Positions 1 through 6,152 of a stretch of DNA of 26,137 nt are shown here, in pieces. Made by a program: the position numbers and the translations under genes. Within the stretch, counting starts at the first letter, position 1. Every line of letters starts with the position of its first letter. The notes below the pieces were generated by a model that saw nothing but the letters and a program-made list of their open reading frames with translations, did not search any database and was not told where the DNA came from. Origin of the DNA: an uncultured Eubacterium sp. (lineage in GTDB: Bacteria > Bacillota_A > Clostridia > Lachnospirales > Lachnospiraceae); contig CAOKJJ010000063.1 in NCBI GenBank assembly GCA_948468465.1, positions 1-26,137 of the forward strand, read 5' to 3'.

Positions 1-655
1 CCTTGCCGCTTTCATACATATAGCCCAGATTACACTGTCCTCTGCTATATCCCTGTTCGGCCGATTTCGCATACCATTCCGCGGCCCTCGCATAATCCTG
101 CTCTACTCCCTTGCCGCTTTCATACATATAGCCCAGATTACACTGTCCTCTGCTATATCCCTGCTCGGCCGATTTCGCATACCATTCCGCAGCCTTCGCA
201 TAATCCTGTTCTACCCCCTTGCCGCTTTCATACATACAACCTAGATTATTCTGACCTATACTATTTCCCTGCTCGGCTGCTTTTTCATACCATTCCACGG
301 CCTTCGCATAATCCTGCTCTACTCCCTTGCCGCTTTCATACATACAACCCAAGTTGTTCTGACCTCTACTATGTCCCTGTTCGGCCGATTTCGCATACCA
401 TTCCGCAGCTTTCGCATAATCCTGTTCCACTCCCTTGCCGTCCCGATACATACATCCCAGATTGTCTTGACCATAGCTGTATCCCTGCTCCGCTGCTCTC
501 TCATACCAATATACAGCCTTCGCATAATCCTGCTTTACTCCTTTTCCGTAGTCATACATATATCCCAGACAACACTGTCCAAAGCTGTCTCCCCGCTCTG
601 CTGCTTTCAAATACCACTCAGCTGCTTTCTCAAAGTCCTGCTCTACTCCTTTTCC
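1..655 (-). repeat. Tandem 108-bp repeat array encoding Sel1-like units
   Basis: Six full units of 108 bases (36 codons) plus a few bases of a seventh lie head to tail inside the Sel1-like repeat gene. The two units nearest the window edge (about 1-108 and 109-216) differ at only about five positions by my hand count. The units nearer the start of the gene are clearly more diverged. The array continues beyond the left edge. The gradient suggests recent duplication at the 3' end of the gene and likely copy-number variation among strains. Confidence 0.9.
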
Positions 656-820
656 ATTGTAATACGCTTCTCCCCACTCTTTCTGCACATACCGTGTTAT
701 ATCATTTAATCTATCCCCATCCAACTTCATCATATAACGAAACCGGTCTTTTTTTAAATCCGCCCCACAGCCCGTGCAGCAAAACCCAACCAGTTCTTTT
801 CCACAATTAAGACATTTCAT
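1..820 (-). CDS. Zinc-ribbon plus Sel1-like repeat (SLR/TPR-type) protein, partial at its C-terminus
   Basis: The reading frame opens at an ATG (818-820) preceded by a good Shine-Dalgarno (AGGAGA, 8 bases upstream) and runs off the left edge without a stop, so only the first 273 residues are seen. The N-terminus has C3-x2-C6 and C14/C15-x2-C18, a small zinc ribbon. From residue 56 follow six complete 36-residue Sel1-like repeats and the start of a seventh, each with the pattern GKGVEQDYAKAAEWY...AAEQG...GQ.NLG.MY. Sel1 repeats are alpha-helical solenoids that usually mediate protein-protein contacts. It is the fifth and last visible gene of the AAA+/Hsp70 operon, 84 bases after the previous gene. 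It is probably a scaffold or adaptor of that system (inference). No enzymatic domain is seen in the part present. Confidence 0.9.
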   Translation of the reverse strand, partial: MKCLNCGKELVGFCCTGCGADLKKDRFRYMMKLDGDRLNDITRYVQKEWGEAYYNGKGVEQDFEKAAEWYLKAAERGDSFGQCCLGYMYDYGKGVKQDYAKAVYWYERAAEQGYSYGQDNLGCMYRDGKGVEQDYAKAAEWYAKSAEQGHSRGQNNLGCMYESGKGVEQDYAKAVEWYEKAAEQGNSIGQNNLGCMYESGKGVEQDYAKAAEWYAKSAEQGYSRGQCNLGYMYESGKGVEQDYARAAEWYAKSAEQGYSRGQCNLGYMYESGK

Positions 821-904
821 CCCCGTTTTCTCCTATACTTTCCATTCTGACAATCCATTTCCATGTCTCTTTTCCTGTCCATAAATCGCTTTTTTCCTGG
901 AGCG

Positions 905-1420
905 TTACGAAAGATTCAGCGCCAGAGGGTCGCTCTTTGCAAATTTATGTTCATTCCCCAAATAAACAACCAGCCGCATCTGCTCTGTGATTTCCAGCCC
1001 TATCCGCCAGAAATCTTCACACACTGCCGAAGCTATTTCGCAGTTCAGTTTATTTTCTTTTCCATTAAATTTGTACGTCAGCCTTATGGTTATGGGCTTT
1101 GTCCCATTCTCCAGCAGCTGTCCGAACTGCCTGTCCGCCCAGAAAACACTGCCGTCACACTGCCTGCCATCGGCAAGTATATTGATTTTGGTGCTTATGA
1201 ATCCGAATTCTGACACTTCTTCTTTCCATCCATATTCATAGCTGACGATACCGTAATCGGAAAGCTGTCCAATCAGCTCTTTTCGCCATTCCCTGGCTTC
1301 TGCCGCTGTTTCCTGCTCTGCTGTTTTGTCAAAGGCAGCTATATTCATAAATCCGCAGTATCCGCAAAACTGTCCTTCCAGCGTATTTTTACAGCATGCG
1401 CATCTTCTGTCATTATTCAT
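905..1420 (-). CDS. Small zinc-ribbon protein of unknown function
   Basis: About 171 residues. I chose the ATG at 1418-1420 because AAGGGGGA sits about 7 bases upstream; a TTG two codons earlier would be too close to that site. The N-terminus has two cysteine knuckles, C7-x2-C10 (with an extra C9) and C19-x2-C22, a zinc ribbon resembling that of the next gene. The rest is a soluble alpha/beta sequence that I do not recognise, with no signal peptide or membrane segment. The ribosome binding site overlaps the stop of the upstream coiled-coil gene (13-base gap), so the two are co-transcribed. It is probably an accessory or adaptor of the AAA+/Hsp70 system (inference). Confidence 0.8.
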   Translation of the reverse strand: MNNDRRCACCKNTLEGQFCGYCGFMNIAAFDKTAEQETAAEAREWRKELIGQLSDYGIVSYEYGWKEEVSEFGFISTKINILADGRQCDGSVFWADRQFGQLLENGTKPITIRLTYKFNGKENKLNCEIASAVCEDFWRIGLEITEQMRLVVYLGNEHKFAKSDPLALNLS

Positions 1421-1433
1421 TGCCAAGTCCCCC

Positions 1434-2342
1434 TTATCTATCCGCCGTCATGCGGCTGGTGCATTCCGCAAGCTTTTGTAATGCTTCCTGATATACCGTA
1501 AGCAAGCCCTCGATCCGTGTCTGCATGGCATCCTGCCATATTTGAAACGTATCCAGACTGTCTATGCGCTCTGGAAACAAAGCAATCTCCGGGTAATTGT
1601 CCGGCGTCAGTTCTGCTCCGTTGTCTGTCATCGCATACAGATGTTCTTTCAAGTATTGCTCACGGAAGATACTGTTTATCGCCGTATAGATCTGCGCATA
1701 TTTCGCTGCATATTCCTCACAGTTTTGCATGATCTTTGCATGCTCCGTTTCATATTTTAAAATCCAGGCGTCACATTCCGCTTTTTGCTGTTTATAATAC
1801 TGCACTTTTTCTTCCAATTCTTTCTTTTTTGCCAGTATATTGTCATATTCCAGCTGCTTTTGTAATTTTTCTTTTTCCGTTTTTTCTGCTGCCGCTTTTT
1901 CTGCAGTTATCTTTATTTGCAGCGCCTCACATTCTTCCTTTAATTTTTCCCGCTCATCGTTTTTCTGTTCAAGCCTTTGCTTTTCTTCTGACAATATATT
2001 TTTTCTGCTCTGCAGATTTTTAATCTCCTGGATTTTTTCGGATAAGTCAGCCCGCACTTGTTCGATCTGTGAAAAAACGTTTTGCAGCTCGGCCGAATCC
2101 TCCTGCTCCTGTATCGTGTCCTGATTCTGTTTTACGGTGGACAAAAGCATTTCGCTCAGTGCATATGCATAGATAATCAGGTCTTCCCGGCTGCCCTGTG
2201 CCATCTGCGAAATGTCTTCAGCTCCGTTATGTTCAAATGTTTCCTTTACAAGCCGGGTAATGACATCAAACATCTGCGCTGTCGTAATATGCAGCTTTTT
2301 TTCCAGATTTGCAATACTTTTGCGGGTACGTTCCAGACTCAT
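1434..2342 (-). CDS. Long coiled-coil protein, partner of the Hsp70-like protein
   Basis: 302 residues. The ATG overlaps the stop of the Hsp70-like gene (ATGA) and has AGGAGG just upstream inside that gene, indicating translational coupling. Residues 1-75 are helical. About 75-220 is a highly charged heptad-rich coiled coil (Glu/Lys/Gln with spaced Leu/Ile). About 220-302 looks globular and helical. There is no signal peptide, membrane segment or catalytic motif. A long coiled coil followed by a small globular end, encoded next to an Hsp70, recalls the layout of GrpE nucleotide-exchange factors, but I see no GrpE sequence signature. A structural or substrate-tether role is equally possible. 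Function unknown. Confidence 0.85.
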   Translation of the reverse strand: MSLERTRKSIANLEKKLHITTAQMFDVITRLVKETFEHNGAEDISQMAQGSREDLIIYAYALSEMLLSTVKQNQDTIQEQEDSAELQNVFSQIEQVRADLSEKIQEIKNLQSRKNILSEEKQRLEQKNDEREKLKEECEALQIKITAEKAAAEKTEKEKLQKQLEYDNILAKKKELEEKVQYYKQQKAECDAWILKYETEHAKIMQNCEEYAAKYAQIYTAINSIFREQYLKEHLYAMTDNGAELTPDNYPEIALFPERIDSLDTFQIWQDAMQTRIEGLLTVYQEALQKLAECTSRMTADR

Positions 2343-4021
2343 CGTTCTCCTCCTATCGCCATCAGGTCACCCATCATTTTATAAATGTTTTCCAATACAA
2401 CAGTTTCTTCATCTTCTGTCACCTCCGGATGCTGACGGTTAGGAACTACCCACTTATGTAACGTAATGACCATCGACTGATCCAGGGAATATCCAAATTT
2501 ATATATTTTATCTTCCTCAAGATTCAGCTTCTTTTGGAATTCGGGCAGCGGCTCCCTGGCTTCGGCGTATTCCGGGTCATCGTCAAAGTTAAAAACAATC
2601 AGCGGTATGGTACTCCCCCGAAATAAAAGTTCCCTGCCGTCAGGCCCGAGAAACATCTTTACGCTTCCATATTCAATATCTTCCCCTTTATGAATCGCAT
2701 ACCAAGGTTTATCTTTTTGCAGGCGGGACGCAAATCCCAGGGAATACGGAGCAACCGACTTAAATTCAACCACATCGTTTGCAATTAACGCCGCACCATA
2801 GGAGATCGCCTTTTCACAGTCACGGCGGCCAGATTGGATGTCCTGAAATCTTCTGTCCTCTGCAACATCTTTAAATTTGTCCCGGATCTGTTTTTCTGTC
2901 AAATAAAAATTGCAGAACCCTCCAGCCAGCGCAATCTTAAAGTCATCCTCTTCCCCTTCTCCGGAATAGTCAATCCCCTTTTTATCCATATATCGAATTA
3001 TTTTATTGAGTTCCCCATCTAAGAGATCCCGGATCACCCGATTATAAGCCTGTGCAATCATCCCATATGTTACATCATATTCGTCGTCTCTGTATTCAAT
3101 CGTGCTAAAAATATCCGTGATATTTTCCGGCTCTTCGAATACATTTTTTTGAAATGTGCGTTTAATACTCTCCACGCCATTCATAAGGTCCTGCTCAATA
3201 TACTGGACATTTCTGTAAAACACCTGGTCTGATGCGATTTGTACCTCATCAAGCCCTGCCTGCTTCAAGGCTGTTTTTACAATCTCTTCCATAAAGGCCA
3301 TTCCCGCCCTGCCTGCGCTTTTCTGTGTATTCCAGCCGGCTCCGGCCCTTTCGACAACCTTAACGTCATTCGATCCCCCGTTTTCCGTTACCTCACACAA
3401 TGCAATGTCCAGCGTACCTCCGCCATAATCGACAATTAAAATTCTGCCTTTATATTTTCTTTGCTTTTTGATAAAATAATTGTGCACAAAATAAGCGCAT
3501 GCTGCAGCAGGCTCACTTACAATTTCCACTTCCCGGACACCGTCTATACTTTTTATCATATCTTTTAAAACTTTCCGGCAGTCAATCGTGCGGGTGCTTT
3601 CGAACCATATTTCCGGCACTCCCACCACGAGCTTATCGATCACAAGCTGCCGGCTGTTCTCGGTGTCCCTGTATTTTGTAAGCAAATCTTTGATATACTC
3701 ACTCGCAATCCGTTCCGGTGTATAAGTTTCGTCATAATTCCTTTGTCTTAAAATCTCCTGGTCTGTTTCCGCAAGCATAATTTTAAATCCTGTATAAGCC
3801 GTCGTTCTTTTTCTGCCGACCCTGTTGCGTGCGGAACTTCCAAAAAACAGTTTCGCGTTTTGATCCTTAAGGACGATGGAGTCCTGTATTTCCGCCCCTG
3901 AACCGCCCTCGCGCAGGGCGCATGCTTCCGGCTCCACATGACCGTCCTTTCCCTTTTTCAGCCTGGACAGTACAGAATAGGTCGTCCCAAAATCCAGCCC
4001 GATTTTCGTGTTTTCCGTCAT
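2339..4021 (-). CDS. Hsp70-like (DnaK-related) ATPase with truncated substrate domain
   Basis: About 560 residues from the ATG at 4019-4021, chosen because AAGGGGAA precedes it and the next residues lead straight into the ATPase fold; upstream in-frame codons have no such site. Actin/Hsp70 ATPase motifs: phosphate-1 DFGTTYS (about 10-16), SEPAAA (169-174), phosphate-2 VDYGGGTLD (197-205), adenosine motif ALAGGF (364-369). A short beta-domain-like stretch begins at about 423 (VAPYSLGF, like the DnaK VTPLSLG region). The protein ends about 130 residues later, without the helical lid and C-terminal tail of DnaK (about 610-640 aa). It lies 37 bases after the AAA+ gene and overlaps the coiled-coil gene. 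It is likely a specialised ATP-dependent chaperone or switch; its client is unknown. Confidence 0.93.
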   Translation of the reverse strand: MTENTKIGLDFGTTYSVLSRLKKGKDGHVEPEACALREGGSGAEIQDSIVLKDQNAKLFFGSSARNRVGRKRTTAYTGFKIMLAETDQEILRQRNYDETYTPERIASEYIKDLLTKYRDTENSRQLVIDKLVVGVPEIWFESTRTIDCRKVLKDMIKSIDGVREVEIVSEPAAACAYFVHNYFIKKQRKYKGRILIVDYGGGTLDIALCEVTENGGSNDVKVVERAGAGWNTQKSAGRAGMAFMEEIVKTALKQAGLDEVQIASDQVFYRNVQYIEQDLMNGVESIKRTFQKNVFEEPENITDIFSTIEYRDDEYDVTYGMIAQAYNRVIRDLLDGELNKIIRYMDKKGIDYSGEGEEDDFKIALAGGFCNFYLTEKQIRDKFKDVAEDRRFQDIQSGRRDCEKAISYGAALIANDVVEFKSVAPYSLGFASRLQKDKPWYAIHKGEDIEYGSVKMFLGPDGRELLFRGSTIPLIVFNFDDDPEYAEAREPLPEFQKKLNLEEDKIYKFGYSLDQSMVITLHKWVVPNRQHPEVTEDEETVVLENIYKMMGDLMAIGGER

Positions 4022-4058
4022 AACTTCCCCTTTCGTACAATAGTCCTGTCTTACATAA

Positions 4059-5957
4059 TTATGTTTCTTCATATCTAAAAGTTTCCGGAAAAGCATCTGT
4101 CACATCCTGACGGATGCATGTATCTGTCTTTTCCCGCTTCAGCCGTTTTTGATTCAGCATCGGCAAGAGCTTATCTATGATGAATCCGGCATTATCGAAG
4201 GAGTCTTTCGCATCTTGTTTATAATGTGCAATCACTTTTTTTACACATGTCTTGGCATCCTCTTCCATCTTTATGCCGGATTGTTCTAAACACTTTTCTA
4301 AAATAAGAAACAGCGTTTCCACTTCATAATCCTGAAAAACAATCAGGTTTGGAAATCTGTTCCCTTCTCCTGCGCCATAGCTTAAAACCTTATCTGCCTG
4401 ATCCTTATGCCCGATCAGAATGATACACAGATCTTCCCGATGCGCATTTACAACAGATGCAAGCGCCGCCATTGCTTCCTGCGCGGTATTACCGTCATGG
4501 CCGGCACGATCAAATTTATGAAAATCATCTATAATCAAAACTCCGCCAGCGGCACGCCTTGCTGCTGCGCGAATCTTCGCTGCCGGCTGCCCGCCAGTTC
4601 CGGTCAGGCTGCCGGCTGCCATATATTCAAAGCGGCCTGAAGGCAGAATGCCGGCTGCCTTCATATAACCCGCAGCAAGCTTCGCAAGCGTCGTCTTTCC
4701 TGTGCCTGTATTCCCTAAAAACATTAGATTCATATGCGGCATTTGTCCCGCTGATAGCCCTGCATCCTTATTTTCCTGGATGCGCATTTTTTCAGCTGCC
4801 CAGCATCTGACGATTTCTTTCAGCTGTGCAAGAACCTCCTGCATCTCCTCGCCCACAAACTGGTCAAACCGCATACAGGCATCCTGCAGCGCATACTCAT
4901 TTTTATATCTGTCCATATCATGATGATATACCCTTTTTAGGTAAAGAGGATGCAGCTTATCGGTATATCCAATTTTTACAGCACGCAGCTTCGAAGCCTT
5001 TTTTACAATCTCCTGCGCGACATTCTCTTTCTCAAGCTGCCTGTTCAGCTCCTTTATGATATTCCCTCCGATTTTTGTTAATGTTGTATATATTTCTTCT
5101 GTATTTCTGTTCATAAAATAATCGCACAGGGATTCTGCCGCCGCATAAACTTTGGCCGTTTCCATCGCAGCAAGCTTACGGTTTCCTTTTAAAAAAATTT
5201 TTCGAAACAACAGGTTTGCAAATTCATCCGTTTCATATTGATCCGCAACGACAAGCCGGCCGCATTTTATCAGCAAATCCTCCGCCATATGCTGCCGTTC
5301 CCGGTCAGATAAATCCCCTGCTTCATCTAACACCTGGCCTGTCCAGTCATGCAGCTGTGCCTGTTTCCTTAAAAAACAATCCTTTAAGTCGCTTTTTCTC
5401 GTCATAACAAGTAAAAGCATATTATCTGTTTCATTATATTTTACAATGCTGCCAAACAGCTCCGTAACCGCATCCGTACAATAACCAACTATCTCAAACA
5501 TCCTTAAAGGCATCACGACTGCCGTTTTGTGTTCTCTGTCATTCAGTATATTTTTTACCGTTTCCGCAAATTTCATTTTAGCTCCCGCATCCACAGAAAA
5601 ATGACCTGTCTTTTTTCTGCCGCAGCTTTGCATGTTGTCCGGATCCGGATTTTGTTTTAAGCCGCTGCTTTTTGCAAATGTCAGTTCTGATTGCCTGTCA
5701 TATGTATAGACGGCACACCCCGTCCCCTCTGTTTCCACAAAATACACAGCTGTATACCCGCTGGTTTTCAATAACCGATACATATAAACATCTGCCGTCA
5801 CCAATTCCAGGGAATTGAGCGCAAAATAATCGTCCGGCCTGACAAAATAATGCACCAGTGACGCAGATGTAAAAATTTCCATTCCTTCTTTTGAAATCCG
5901 CCCGTCTGCATACGGCAGCGTAACCGCTTTGTTACGCGTTGAAAAAATCTCACTCAT
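4059..5957 (-). CDS. AAA+ ATPase, CbbX/SpoVK-like C-terminal module with large novel N-terminal region
   Basis: About 632 residues. Of two nearby ATGs, the one at 5955-5957 has AGAGG about 9 bases upstream; the one at 5961-5963 is only 3 bases from it. The C-terminal module has Walker A GNTGTGKT (about 415-422), Walker B VLIIDDF (about 473-479, Asp where Glu is usual), a sensor-1-like ILIGHKD, and GNRFPNLIVFQDY, matching the arginine-finger region of CbbX/SpoVK-type proteins (RSRF...I.F.DY). The first 400 residues have no Walker motifs; parts (about 145-195) look like the core of a degenerate nucleotide-binding fold (inference). First gene of a five-gene operon. It probably remodels a protein complex together with the Hsp70-like product. 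Confidence 0.9.
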   Translation of the reverse strand: MSEIFSTRNKAVTLPYADGRISKEGMEIFTSASLVHYFVRPDDYFALNSLELVTADVYMYRLLKTSGYTAVYFVETEGTGCAVYTYDRQSELTFAKSSGLKQNPDPDNMQSCGRKKTGHFSVDAGAKMKFAETVKNILNDREHKTAVVMPLRMFEIVGYCTDAVTELFGSIVKYNETDNMLLLVMTRKSDLKDCFLRKQAQLHDWTGQVLDEAGDLSDRERQHMAEDLLIKCGRLVVADQYETDEFANLLFRKIFLKGNRKLAAMETAKVYAAAESLCDYFMNRNTEEIYTTLTKIGGNIIKELNRQLEKENVAQEIVKKASKLRAVKIGYTDKLHPLYLKRVYHHDMDRYKNEYALQDACMRFDQFVGEEMQEVLAQLKEIVRCWAAEKMRIQENKDAGLSAGQMPHMNLMFLGNTGTGKTTLAKLAAGYMKAAGILPSGRFEYMAAGSLTGTGGQPAAKIRAAARRAAGGVLIIDDFHKFDRAGHDGNTAQEAMAALASVVNAHREDLCIILIGHKDQADKVLSYGAGEGNRFPNLIVFQDYEVETLFLILEKCLEQSGIKMEEDAKTCVKKVIAHYKQDAKDSFDNAGFIIDKLLPMLNQKRLKREKTDTCIRQDVTDAFPETFRYEET

Positions 5958-5974
5958 TTTCATCTACCTCTGTC

Positions 5975-5993
5975 TGCCAGTCAGTCACTGGCA
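5975..5993. promoter_or_regulatory. Perfect 7-bp inverted repeat in the leader of the AAA+/Hsp70 operon
   Basis: TGCCAGT and ACTGGCA arms are separated by 5 bases. The element lies between the predicted promoter (-10 at 6030-6035) and the ribosome binding site of the AAA+ gene. It could be an operator or an mRNA hairpin. No regulator gene is adjacent. Confidence 0.45.
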
Positions 5994-6029
5994 AAAGATT
6001 GTACTAAAATAGTTTTGGAACCAATTCTA

Positions 6030-6057
6030 AGTATAGCATGTCTGACTATCTTTTGAA
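6030..6057 (-). promoter_or_regulatory. Promoter of the AAA+/Hsp70 operon
   Basis: On the minus strand, -10 TATACT (6030-6035) is preceded by TGC, giving an extended -10. A weak -35 TTCAAA lies 16 bases upstream (6052-6057). It is about 70 bases from the AAA+ start and is the only convincing promoter upstream of the five genes. Confidence 0.6.
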
Positions 6058-6078
6058 AGCAAAATCCGCGCATCCTGC

Positions 6079-6126
6079 AAAAAAAGTGTAAAGCCTATTC
6101 CATCGTAAATATGCTTTACACTTTTT
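6079..6126 (-). terminator. Rho-independent terminator after the M56 protease gene
   Basis: A 14-bp stem (6081-6094 with 6113-6126) with an 18-base loop is flanked by T runs on both strands. It follows the stop of the M56 gene by about 27 bases and isolates that operon from the AAA+ operon. The symmetry means it could work in both directions. Confidence 0.85.
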
Positions 6127-6152
6127 ATTTTTTTAATCAGGCAAATAGTTTG

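Noticed and set aside
1..655. Possible CRISPR or mobile-element repeat array
   Set aside because: The 108-bp period equals 36 codons and translates to Sel1-like repeats throughout.
863..1213. Plus-strand open frame of about 116 codons
   Set aside because: It lies antisense to the zinc-ribbon gene, has no ribosome binding site, and its protein has no recognisable pattern.
2339..4021. Housekeeping DnaK
   Set aside because: The C-terminal lid is missing, there is no dnaJ/grpE/hrcA neighbour, and the residues around the ATP motifs differ from canonical DnaK.
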